Below, piece after piece: positions 36,254 to 47,775 of a DNA stretch of 64,000 nt (the first letter of the stretch is position 1; every line of letters starts with the position of its first letter). The translations under genes were made by a program, and so were the position numbers. The notes below the pieces were generated by a model that worked only from the letters and a program-made list of their open reading frames with translations, did no database searches and had not been told where the DNA came from. Origin of the DNA: Brachionus plicatilis (lineage: Eukaryota > Rotifera > Eurotatoria > Ploima > Brachionidae); the NCBI GenBank assembly GCA_010279815.1, contig QEOQ01000204.1:1727006-1791005 (forward strand). Direction: 5' to 3'.

Positions 36254-36995
36254 TAGTGTTGGCCCCCGGAGAAACGGAGTGACCTCCAGAGAAAAATTGC
36301 CAGATTCACAGACCAGAAATAGGGGCCAAAATTTTTAACGAAAAGGTCCCAGATACGGAGAAAAAGAACAGGAACGGAAATGGAAACGGAAAAATAAACG
36401 GTGACCTCGAAAATAACGGATAACAATGAGCTCAACAATAATAATCGGAGACGAAGGTAGGAACGGAGAAAAATTCTGGAGACGGCAACGGAAACGGGTA
36501 AATGAACGGAGCCTCCGGATTTAACGAAGACTTTAACTGAGAATCCGAACGTAGCGGAGACGTAAACGGAGTAAAAGTTATTTAAAAATTAATTTTATTT
36601 TGACAAAACTTTTGTTAAAACTATGGATCGAGTGCAAGGTCCTGTAAGTCGAATTGAAAAATTAACTCGGATATTTGCTTGCCATATATTCTTTATTTTG
36701 CCAGCTAAGATAAAATTTTCGTTGTGCTTCTCCGTTTCCGTCGCCGCTCCGTTTGGGTCTTCCGTTAAAGTCTTCGTTAAATCCGGAGGCTCCGTTCATT
36801 TACCCGTTTCCGTTGCCGTCTCCGGAATTTTTCTCCGTTCCTATCTTCGTCTCCGATTATTGTCACCGTTTATATCTCCGCTCCGTACGGTGTCATTCCG
36901 GAAGTTCAACCGCTCCGTTTCTGTTCCTCCGTTTAACCTTCCGTTGATTTTTTTCCGGAGCCTTCCGGTGAACCCTCATACGCTACCCAACACTA
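36254..36995. mobile_element. Palindromic hAT-type MITE, GGAGACGGAAACGG family (742 bp)
   Basis: It is flanked by a perfect 8-bp target-site duplication GAAATAAC (36246-36253 and 36996-37003). The ends are TAGTGTTGG and CCAACACTA. An 8-bp duplication is the hAT hallmark. The interior is much GC-richer than the genome. It is built of variations on CGGAGACGGAAACGG on the left arm and the complement CCGTTTCCGTCTCCG on the right. A perfect inverted pair (GGGTAAATGAACGGAGCCTC... at about 36495-36538 and its complement at about 36762-36803) shows the arms fold back. No transposase. Open frames through it are repeat artefacts. Confidence 0.8.
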
Positions 36996-37191
36996 GAAAT
37001 AACTCTCTTAAAAAATAACTCAAAAAATAAAATACCCCTATACTTTATGAAAAAAAGTCAAAATTTTTATTTTAGGTTATAAAATTGTAATAAAAAATGA
37101 TGGTTAATGGTTCAAGAATTAAGAATACTCAATTGACTTTGGTAATTCTAATAAAATATAAATTTTTTTCATTTTTTTATTCTCTTTTTAT

Positions 37192-37543
37192 TAGTGTTGG
37201 GAACCGTACAAACGGTCATTGATGCGACCAAAAATTTTTGTGACATTGAGCTAGACCGACTAGACGGATGGTTATAAAGGCGGACGACCATAGAAAATTT
37301 CTGGAAAAAAGTTTATGATGTTCTTTTAGGTTTCTAATTTAGAGTAGCGAAAAATTTTCATATATTACATACAAATCGAGTATAATTTTTTACAAAAAAA
37401 ATTCGAAAATTTAACCTTTTTAAGAAAAATTATTTTTTTCTAAAAAAATTTGGCATTTCCTTTTTATATAAAATTTTTGGCAATTCTTTAATTTTTCCTG
37501 AAATTTTTTCGGGCCGGCCGGGCTTGGCCGCCGCCCAACACTA
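37192..37543. mobile_element. Second TAGTGTTGGG-ended MITE (352 bp)
   Basis: The ends are TAGTGTTGGGAACCGT and the inverted CGCCCAACACTA, sharing the terminal TAGTGTTGG with the element at 36254. The arms differ: GACCGACTAGACGG words on the left, GGGCCGGCCGGGCTTGGCCG on the right. The flanks CTTTTTAT and CCTTTATC are only a poor target-site duplication, so this copy is older or its ends are imprecise. Non-coding. Confidence 0.6.
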
Positions 37544-37968
37544 CCTTTATCTTTTATACCTTTTTTTATACTTGGAAACATAAAATTATATAATAAACAA
37601 TGTGTGATACCACTAGTATACATAATTTTATAGATTCTTTAGCTAAACAATTAGATTATTTTAAAAATATTGTCAGTCAATTTATATCAATATAATTTTG
37701 TGTAAGCTATGGTTTAAATTTTATATTTTTTTTGTTAAAAACAGATTTTCTTTTTACTTTAAAACAGATATTAAGAACTAAATAAATTTGTAAAATCATT
37801 AGAGTTCTCATCAATCGCAAAAATGTTTCCCATTTTCTAAGATACTCTCTCTGCACCAAATTGTGATCAATCTATCGCAAATTAAGATTATTAATTGTCA
37901 ATAATATATATTTTTAAACTCAAAATATTGCATATAATAACAAAATATTTTTTAGTTCGTTATTACTG

Positions 37969-40900
37969 ATGACTCGAATTGACCAGGCGATTTTTTGTGT
38001 ACATTTGATTTTTTTGCTATCAAGCGGAGGAATTTTTTGCAAAAATAGTATTTTTTTAGATTGTTTTGAATTTTTAGAGTTATAAAATTTTCTAAAAGTT
38101 TCTTTTTGTGAAAATGAGTTAGTATACATCAAATGTGGTACATCAGAAAGGATCTCTATCAAAAATGTTTATTTTTCAAAAAGTGTAAAATTTTGCCAAC
38201 CAGAAAATGATTCAATTGCAAAATGCCAGAGCCAAATGCTTATTTATCACCGAGTGAATATTTCATGTAATGGTTTTGCTAAATGTAATGTCAATTTTGA
38301 TTCTGGAGAAATTAACAAAAGCTGTTTTTCTGATGGAAAATCAATTAATGTTGATTATGAATGTCAAATGAGCGAAGTTAAAGATGATCCTTGCAAGCTT
38401 TGTGGCTATGGATCTATCTGCAATAATTTGAATGAAAAAGTCGAATGTTCATGTCCGATAGGTGCTGATGGTGACCCAAAATTTAGATGTTGTAAGCCTA
38501 TGAAATGCAGGTTAGATAAATTTATTTTATCATTTGAGAATCCTCTTAATTGCAATTTTTTTAGCCTAATATTCTAATATCAATAATATTAATTTTTTAG
38601 TCGAATCTTAATCAAATTATTTAATAATTTTAAGGGTGGAACTTGTTAATTTGATTCGAAAATCAGACAATTCATAAACTTTTTTAAATTAACATTTAAA
38701 AATTTATTCAATACAATTTACTACTTAAATTAAATTTTTTTTAGAAAGGGCTATTATAATCAATGCCAAAAATTTTTTTCTCCAAATATTAAATTAATTC
38801 TCTCACTTATTAAGATCTTACTGTAAATTTGTTAAATGACTATGTAAATAATAAATTTCTAGAAAAAATAAAGAATTAAGTGTTTATTTACATAAGGCAA
38901 TCAGAGCAATTTCATTTGGACACATCTAAGGATTTCTTAATGACTTTTTTGTTGTTAATGAAATGTTCTCTTCGAAAAGCTGAGTTCAAGTTTAGCTTGA
39001 AATGCAATGGAAAAATTTTCAAAATATATAATAAAAAAATGTGATAAATTATAATAAAAAGCGGAAAATTTTAGCATTTGCCTTGTCATTTTTAAAAATG
39101 ACAGATTTTACAAATTGACAGTGATATTTTTAATAAATTAAGTTAGCACGAAATTTAATATTAATCCACTTTTTTTTTAATTAATTTACATTTATCCTTT
39201 AAAAAATAAACTATTTACTTAAAAATTAAAACTAAGTACCGATATGTTTTTATAAATTTCGTGAATGGGAATAGACTATCATTTTAATTATTTCTATATA
39301 AATTAACAAAAAAAAGTGTTTTTTTTTGTGATTTTTCCTTAAGAATAAATGGGTTATAATCCTTAAAAATTTGGAGTATTTTATTAAAAATTAATGGTAT
39401 TCGATTCCAATTTATCTTAAGATAACATCGTTTTTTTGTGGCCCTTGGACGATTATTTGATAATTCATTTTATTTGAAATACCATAATTTGAGAATAAAA
39501 TTTTTAAATATTTTGAATTAGTTCACAATAAAAAGTTTGATAGTTTTTTTTTTTGCTTAATGGAAGAGAATAAATTTAATACTAACTACGAACTAATTTA
39601 GGATTAAAAACTATCACAATAGAAATTTCTTAAAAATTTTTTAAATTTAAAAAAAGAAATATTCACCAATTAAACACATTTTTAAAATTAATTTCCAAAT
39701 GGTGAGGTAAAAAAAAACAGTAAGAATAGAGAAAAAATCATATAATAAATTTTACAAATTTAGCTTATATAAGGAGATAATAAACATTAGCTATAAAAAT
39801 CAAAATAATATTCAAAAAAGATGAAAGGGAAAAGTCTTTTGACGCTTAACAAAACACCTTATTAGCATGAAAAAATAATTTTTTTCAGCATAAAAAAAAT
39901 AAACACTAACAGCATAAAAAATTTATTAGAAAAGCTAATATGTTTAATAGATCAATATTTTGCTATAAGTTTTATTTTATTTATTAATGTTTTTTTATCT
40001 TTTTATATGTTTCGTTCTACTTGTCTCGTTTCCAAACATATCAAAATAACTCGAACGATGCTTCTTTAATTAATTTTAACCTAAAAATAAACAATAAAAG
40101 GAAAATTTATTTTTATTTTTAGCTGTTGGGGTGATTCTCATTGTTCAACTTTTGATAATCTACGATATGATTTTACTCAAACGTGTTTTTATGATTTTGT
40201 TTCAACTCAATGCTATAATTCGTCATTAGTAAATTATTTTTAAAATTTATTAAATTTTGGTATTTAAAAAAAAAATTATAGAATTTTAATTATTTATTGA
40301 ATTTAAATATTCAGAATGGCTGAAATTCTATTAAGAAACATATTAAAAAAATTTCATTTTTAGCCTTCGAATCTTGTAGGTTTTGATGTTAAATTTGATT
40401 ATGGAAAAAGAGAATCGCTTCGGCCCAATCAAGTCTCTTTTATTCGCAACATATTCATTCAGGTTTATGGCATGAAATTTTTGTTATTTATTTCACGATC
40501 AGGGATGCCAACTTTTACTTTGAACGGAATTCAAATGACAAATAATTATTTTGATGAAAAAAATGGAATTAAAATTTTTTATTCTGTGAACAATATTATC
40601 TTTTCAGCAGAATTCGGTCTCACTGTTAAATGGGACGGTGTCCACAAAGCAGAAATAATGTTATGTGATTATTATTCTAATTTTGTCTGTGGTCTCTGTG
40701 GGAATGCTGATGGGGTTATCAGTAATGATAAAAGAGACAGAAAAAATAATTTTGTTGCGCAAACAGATCAATGGGAAATTGAATGGAAAACAATAAATGA
40801 CAAAAATAATAAAAATATTTTTGACAAGTAAAATTAAATCTTCATTGAGTAAGATATCTTATTTGAGTTATTTTAAATAAAGTTGTCATTCGAACTTGAA

Positions 40901-43900
40901 TCAAAAGAATAGGGAAGAAATATTGTGTGAAAACAAATTAAAATATGAAAATGTATGTTCCTTGATAAAAAATTCTGAAGCACCATGGAAAGAATGTGTT
41001 CAGAAATTATCTAATGAGTTGGTAGAAGCTCTATTCGATTCTTGTGTGATGGACTTGTGTTCTCTTGAAGGTGATCCGAACCAACAAGCTTATAAGTGCT
41101 ATGCATTCCAAGAACTTACTTCAAAATGTTACGAAACGGAAAATTCAACTTTCATTAATTGGAGAAGTCAAGCTAATTGTGGTTTGAAATAAAAAAAATA
41201 TCTTAAAATATTTTGTAAAATAAAATTTTTTTTAAGAAATTGAATGTAATTTAAATCAAGAGTTTAGATGGGATAGTTCGTTAGCATGTCCAGAAAATTG
41301 CTTTTACCTTTATGAAGAATATGATTGTGGAATTAGAGAAAAACAAGAGGGATGTTATTGCAAAAACGGCTTTATTTTGGACTCGATGGGAAATTGTATT
41401 AAGCCAGAAAGTTGTGGTTGTAGATTACCAGAAAATTATGGAATGCTAGAAGTAATTTATAAAAAAATTTGAGACTCGTGCAAAAGTCAAAAAATAAAGT
41501 CATTTTAAAGTCTTCTCCAAATCAAGCCAATAAATTGACTTTTTTGAAATTTAACAGGCTTTAAGAAAAGAGTGAAAAATAATCAAGCTTAGAATTTTTA
41601 GATCATCATAAATTCAAAATAGAATTTAATCTGCTTGAAGAATTACAGTATTAAGGTTTTCTATTTTGGAGTAAAGTCATTCTAAATTTCAAATAACCAA
41701 GTCAAAATTTTGAAACAAAGCTAAATGACTTTTGAAAAAAACTCTGCAAATTTTTATTTAAAAAAAGGTGAAAATTTTTAAAGATTGGAAAAACTTTTAA
41801 AACGCCTAATTGCTTAAACGAATATCTTTGTGTGCAACCTTATGGAAATGTAATTGTGATCGGACATTTTGATGGTTGTGGAATGAACGCTCAGTGCATC
41901 GGAGATATTAATAATGAACCAACTTGTGTATGCCATAATGGATTTTTAGGTGATGGTCATTTTTGTTATATGGGTAATTTATTTTTAAAGTTAAAAAAAA
42001 AATTGAATATAATTCCTAAGAAAATAATGAGCTGAATAATTTTGCTCAATTAGAGGATGTTTCTTTTTCCCAGACCTTTTGTGAAAATTCCACAATGTGG
42101 TTACAATGTCCAGCTGATCAAATGATTTCCATTGAGAACGCTGAATTTGGAAGATCAGACTTTCTTAAATGTCAATCAATTAATATGACTTTAGACCTAT
42201 GTAATCCATTTAATGTACGAAATTTGGTTGAAGAATACTGTAATGGTAAAAGAAATTGCAAAATGGAAGTAACAGCTGAGAAAATAGGAAATGTTTGTCC
42301 TAATGTCGATAAATACTTACAAATCAAGTACAGATGTGTTCTAAGACCCTCTATGCCTAATCCATGTTTAGGCAACCCATGTGGTTTTGGTGCTATTTGC
42401 CGAAATGTAAATGGCTTCCCAGAGTGTTCGTGTCCAACTGGTACAAGTGGAGATGCAAAAGTGAGATGCTGCAAGATTTTGACATGCGGGTAATTTTTTT
42501 TATAAATGATTTCAAATATAAAAATTAATTTTTAGATGCTGGGGCGATCCACATTGCACAACTTTTGACTATGCCAGATTTGATTTTATGGGAAAATGCA
42601 AATATGAATTAGTCACCACCAAATGTTTCAATCAAATTCTAGTATGTTTAATTTTTTTCTAAATTCAAATCGGAATTCATTTTTATCATTAAATAGTTTA
42701 CGAATTTAGAATTTTATCCTGAATTTTTTATCAGAAAAATTTGTCCATTAATCACTTATATTTTAAGTATCAAAATTTTTTTCCTATGATAATTGTTATT
42801 TTTTTCAGGCAATTTTCTCATAACTAAATGATGATTCATTTTTTTTCGAAAACTTAAAAATTAAATATTCAATTTTTAAATATGGAAGTTCTCTTTATTC
42901 ATTATATTAATTAAAATTTCTTATTTTTAAAAGAAAACCTATAGAATAGTTATTTTTCTTTTAACCAATTTTTTTTCAAATCCTTCACAGTTAGATATAT
43001 TTCAAAATAAAATAGTTTGTTGTATTTTGAAATTGCTATTTTTGAGAAAATCTGCTTCGTTCTGTAAGGAAAGGTAATACAGAGTCTAAAAATAAAAACG
43101 ATAGTAAATTGAAAGCAGAGTTGTTCCTCAAGTCGCTATTTTTCAAGTCTTTCGACCATAAAGTCAAGTCAAGTCAAAACTTGACTTGACTTTTTTAAAA
43201 TTTTTCAAGTCAAGTCTAAACTTGACTTGATTTTTTTAAGATTTTTCAAGTCAAGTCTAAACTTGACTTGATTTTTTTAAGATTTTTCAAGTCAAGTCTA
43301 AACTTGACTTGATTTTTTTAAGATTTTTCAAGTCAAGTCTAAACTTGACTTGACTTTTTTTATGAGTAAAAAGTCAAGTCTTAACTTGACTCGATTTTTT
43401 TTATATTTTTCAAAAGATTATTTCATAAATTTATAATTTTTTGGTTAACAAAATGATTCAATTAAAAATGTAAACGTTAAAAAGATTTTAGAGAATAAAA
43501 AATCTAAATTCAATTTTTACATAAACTATAATTTAGTAAAAATAAAATCAGACAAAACATCAACTCAAGTTACTTTTTAACTTTTTCCTTGAAAAAAAAA
43601 AGTCAAGTCAAGTCGTGACTTGACTTTTTACCCATTAAAAAATTTCAAGTCAAGTTGTGACTTGACTTTTTGCTGTAAAAAAAAAATCAAGTCAAGTCGT
43701 GACTTGACTTTTTACTGAAAAAAAAAATCAAGTCAAGTCGTGACTTGACTTTTTACTGAAAAAAAAAAGTCAAGTCAAGTTGTGACTTGACTTTTTGCTG
43801 TAAAAAAAAAATCAAGTCAAGTCGTGACTTGACTTTTTGCTGTAAAAAAAAATCAAGTCAAGTTGTGACTTGACTTTTTGCTGTAAAAAAAAAATCAAGT

Positions 43901-46900
43901 CAAGTTGTGACTTGACTTTTTACTGAAAAAAAAAATTCAAGTCAAGTCGTGACTTGGACTTGACTTGAGACTTGAGACTTGATGAACAACTCTGATTGAA
44001 AGGCTTTAAAAATCCAATAAAAATGCTTTAATTAAATAATTAACTTTATTTATTGAAATTTATTAAAATTGCTTTAATTATTGAATATGATTTTTAGAAA
44101 TGATTTTTTGTCACCTTTTCTTTTTTAGAATAATCTAGTTATTTAAAATTTCACGAAGTTAGCAAGTTAGCGAGTTATCGATGTCAAGGTCGAAAGTTAT
44201 CGATGTCAAGGTTGAATAGTGAGAGAGAATAGATAATTGATTGATTACCAATTATCAATTAAGTATTAATATATATTAAATATATATATATATATAACAA
44301 TTAAGAATTTGTTAATTAAGAATTATTATTTATTATAAATGTTAACGCAGTTTATTATTCTTTTTTGTTGTTCTTAGAGTCTTAGAAGTCAATAAGAGTA
44401 CTAAGTTAATATACTTTTAGGCCAACCTATTATTTTACTTAGAAATGTCTCAGCTTCGGATGGATTGTGTAACGGTACCAGGCTTATTTGTAGAAATTTT
44501 TACAGTAAAATAATTGAATGTCAAATAGCTGTTGGATCTAATGCTAAAAAAATAGTTTAAATACCGAGAATGCCATTGATTCCAACTGATGCAAGTTTAC
44601 CTTTCGAATTAAAAAGGCTTCAATTTCCTATACGACCAGCGTTTGCAATGAGTATAAATAAATCTCTAGGAAAAACTTTAGAACACGTAGGGGTTTACTT
44701 AAACGAACCTGTTTTTACTCATGGGCAATTATATGTAGCCTTTTCAAGAGTGACAAATAAAAAAAATCTCAAGATTTGCATTAATCATCCAAATAACTTA
44801 ACAAAAAACATAGTTTATACTGAGGTTTTTCAATAATTTTTTTAGTGTGTTCTGCAATTTTTTTTCATAATTTTATTTAAATTCCCCCGGCAGCGAAGCA
44901 ACGGGTATCTACTAGTTTTTAATTAAAAATTTAAAGCTTTATTCTGAATTGTACTAAATATTTTAAAAAATATCCGTAAGAGATTACAGTTATTATTATT
45001 AAATAATAAATAAGATTGTATTTAATTTAATTCAAATCAATTATTTTAAGCCTGAAGGAATGATTCCATTCAGCATTCACCAAAAACAAGAAACAAGAAA
45101 TGGACGAGAAAATGTGGCTTACGTTGCTTATGTTGAAATAAATGTGTTTAATCAACAATTCAGACTGTTGAAGAAATATGGAAACAGACACAGATACACC
45201 ATAAATGGAATTATCAGACCGAATAATTATGTTGACAATATCAATGGAGTGAGAATTTATGTGTCAGGTGCCAATCTAGTCTTTAGCACCACATTCGGCT
45301 TGACTGTCACTTGGAACGGAAATCACAAAGTTGATGTTATTTTATGTGATACATATGCGAAACATGTGTGTGGTCTTTGTGGAAATGGCGATGGTAAATT
45401 TAATGAGATTTGAAAAAAAAAATTTTTAATTTTATTTTCTCACATTTTAGGCTTGGTGTCAAATGATTTTGTTGATAAAGCCAATAGTTTGGTTAATTCA
45501 GATGGTATACTCTATAACAATTCTTTATTTGTTTGGGGAAGTAATTGGCGAGTTTTTGATGATTCTATTGATACCTCATTAAATCTTAAAATGTTAATAT
45601 TTTTTATTAAATTATTGTAATTATTTATTAAATTTAAAAAAGATGTGATCCAAACAACGATCCAGGACCAGAGCCTCGCTCACCAAAGTGCATCAACCAA
45701 GAGACATATAAAAGTGAAAATTGGTGCGGTTTGTTAAAAAATAAAACCAGTTTATGGTCCAATTGTCTTCAAAAACTTGATCCAGTTTTAGTGGATTCAA
45801 TCTATTCTGGATGCTTGTTTGACTTGTGTAACAATGAAGAAGAATTTAATTTCCTAATTGAACTAAAATGTGATGCATACGAAAAGCTAGCAGATATCTG
45901 CTTAGATTATGACTCATCGATTTTGTGGAGATCGTATACCAATTGCCGTAACAAATAATGAAAATAAGTTAAATTTTATTTTATTTAAATTTTTTTAAGC
46001 AAAATCTTGTGAGTTAAATCAAATATATGGGGTTCGAAACGAATGTCCAAAAACATGTCTAGATCCTTTTGGTGAAAATGATTGTGGCGTTACCAAATTA
46101 ACTGAAGGATGCTTTTGTAAAGAAGGTTTTGTGCTGGATTCAAAAGATTTATGTGTTCCCTATGATAAATGTGGTTGTATATTGCCTGATGGATCTTCCT
46201 TTTTATCTGTGAGGCGAAAATCCTTATTAAAAGTCAGGCATAAAAATTTTAATTCAAAAAAGGTGAATGAAGTGACTAAATCAGATAAATGCGACGAGCA
46301 GTTTTATTGTGAACAAAATGGTTTTGAAGCAATGACTGATATACTTCAACCATGCTCAAAATTCGCAGTATGTGCCAGTGGAATTGAAGGCGAGCCTAAA
46401 TGTGTTTGTAAGAATGGCTACGCTGGAGATGGATTTTTTTGTACCAATAAAACAGAATACAGTTTAAAATTATGTATCTTTATATTTGAAAAAATATTAA
46501 AATATGTTATTACATTTAAAAAAAATAATTAAAGCAAATGAAAGATCTGTGCTGACAACTAGTAAAACCACCAAAGTAAACAATTCTGGAAAGTTAACCA
46601 CTTTGAATCGATTTGATTTTGATGTCGTCTATGATGAAGGTAAATAAAACAATTCAAATTAGATTTTAATTTTTAAAAATGTATATCTATTGTTAAGATG
46701 AATCAATAATTGAAATTAAAAACAACAAAAGTATACTATTTAAAAATGATTCCGATTCAAACTTGAAGCCTTGCGAAAGTATTTTTTAACTAAAATATTT
46801 GAAAATAGAATTAAAAACATTTTTTTAGGCACAAATTTTTGGTAAGACTTTAAATAATGATTATTAAAAAATAAAGCATCAAATTAATTCTAAGTTATGG

Positions 46901-47464
46901 GTTTGGAGATCCTCATTACACGGATTTAGTAAAAATATATCATTTTAAAAAAAATTTAAATTATTTACTGTTTAAAGAATGGCTATCAATTTTTGATTAA
47001 TAATTCATGTCCTTATGTTTTGGCAACTGACTTTTGTAATCACAATGATATTTTAAGCTATTTGATTTTAATCAACCACGAAAACAGAAATAAAAACAAA
47101 ATGTCAGTTTTTATGAAAACTGTTGCTGTTTTGGTAAACCAAAATATTTACCAAATATCCAAAAATTTAAAAGTAATTTTTTTTGTTCTTGAATTTAAAA
47201 GTAAAAGTTTATATCATTTAGGTAAATGGTGTTGTTGAGACTCTACCTTACATCAGCGAGACAGTACGCATCAATAAAACAGAACTTTATATAATTATGG
47301 AAACTAACATGTTTACCATTTATTTTGATGGAGACCAAAAGCTGAAATTTAAGTCATGTGGGAAAACAATATGCGGCTTATGCAACTTTTCTAGTGGCTT
47401 TTCGTTTAATAACAATCAGAATTTAAAACAGTATAAAGTTTTGAGTAACAATCACGAATGTTGA
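37969..47464 (+). CDS. Gene B: secreted SUEL-lectin/EGF/vWD/C8/TIL protein, two modules
   Basis: Exon 1 (37969-38047) encodes a signal peptide (MTRIDQAIFCVHLIFLLSSG) and joins in phase to 38099-38510 (SUEL+EGF). Module 1 continues with vWD at 40122-40228 and 40373-40829, C8 at about 40877-41183, TIL at about 41237-41450 and EGF-like at about 41785-41973. Module 2 has SUEL+EGF 42030-42490, vWD 42536-42643, 45051-45394 and about 45451-45595, C8 about 45643-45948, and TIL and EGF about 46001-46470. A short linker follows, then a C-terminal vWD-like domain (YGFGDPHYTDL ... CGKTICGLCN) with TGA at 47462-47464. The first vWD has WGDSHC in place of WGDPHC. Intron 42644-45050 hosts a hAT MITE and a Helitron end. 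Exon borders after 40829 are read from GT/AG and phase but not all were checked to the base. The role is as for gene A. Confidence 0.8.
38511..40121. other. Long first-module intron of gene B
   Basis: 1.6 kb AT-rich intron between the SUEL/EGF exon and the first vWD exon. No inserted coding sequence recognised. The equivalent intron in gene A (25520-25598) is only 79 bp, so an old insertion is likely, but I could not define its ends. Confidence 0.5.
43116..43994. mobile_element. Palindromic hAT-type MITE, AAGTCAAGTC family (879 bp)
   Basis: It is flanked by a perfect 8-bp target-site duplication ATTGAAAG (43108-43115 and 43995-44002). The ends are CAGAGTTGTTCCTCAAGTC and its inverted form with one mismatch (GACTTGATGAACAACTCTG). 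The interior consists of about four direct 60-bp-class repeats on the left arm and about eight on the right. Each is itself a near-perfect hairpin of AAGTCAAGTC against GACTTGACTT, with a unique core around 43410-43570. Non-coding. Inserted in a gene B intron. A relative with the same terminal CAGAGTTGTT lies in the P450 intron at about 62559-62986. Confidence 0.85.
44274..44297. repeat. AT dinucleotide microsatellite
   Basis: A run of TATATATA just upstream of the Helitron coding remnant, inside the gene B intron. Confidence 0.8.
44420..44915 (+). mobile_element. 3' end of a Helitron with Pif1-like helicase C-terminus
   Basis: Translation of about 44420-44560 gives GQPIILLRNVSASDGLCNGT, and 44570-44836 gives GVYLNEPVFTHGQLYVAFSR followed by VTNKKNLKI. 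These are the conserved C-terminal motifs of Helitron Rep-Helicase (Pif1 family). A TAA at about 44559 separates the two parts, so the frame is broken or spliced. Downstream, CCCGGCAGCGAAGCAACGGG forms the short 3' hairpin. Ten bases later the element ends with CTAG (44912-44915), followed by T. Hairpin plus CTRR next to a T is the canonical Helitron 3' terminus. The 5' end was not identified, and the Rep domain is missing. Confidence 0.8.
45024..45506 (+). repeat. vWD exon and intron block shared with gene C
   Basis: This block of gene B is almost identical to 53814-54296 in gene C (offset 8790). The intron after GDG and the intronic bases before the acceptor are included. Only scattered single-base differences are visible. 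Exons on either side are clearly more diverged. Confidence 0.85.
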
Positions 47465-47775
47465 TTGATAATTTTAAATTTTAAATTTTAAATAAATTGA
47501 TTTTCAAAAGTTAAGTTTGTACTTTCTAAACAAAAATTCCTTTATTAAAGCTGATTTTTAATATAAAGATTGGAAAAGCTTACAGTAAAGTTTGTAATTT
47601 TTTTTAATTTTGTTAGAAAAACCGACGTTATTTACTTTAAAACAAATTAACTTAAAATTATGAAATTTTTTGTAAATTCATAGTTTTTAAAATGGTCTAA
47701 TTTAATACAAAATTTTACGTAATATTTTATAAAAATTTCCAAAAATATCGTGTCATATCAATACTGTATATTTGA
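47360..47775 (+). repeat. Last exon and 3' flank of gene B, source of an inverted copy
   Basis: The last roughly 105 bp of the gene B coding exon plus about 310 bp of 3' flank are found as a reverse complement at 53283-53698, inside an intron of gene C, with very few differences until the edges. Confidence 0.85.

Noticed and set aside
36253..37018. Three open frames in the region between genes A and B
   Set aside because: They lie within the palindromic hAT MITE and encode repeat-derived Ser/Pro/Val-rich nonsense.
43116..43994. Regularly spaced repeats reminiscent of a CRISPR array
   Set aside because: The genome is eukaryotic. The units are palindromes inside an element with inverted ends and an 8-bp target-site duplication, so it is a MITE.
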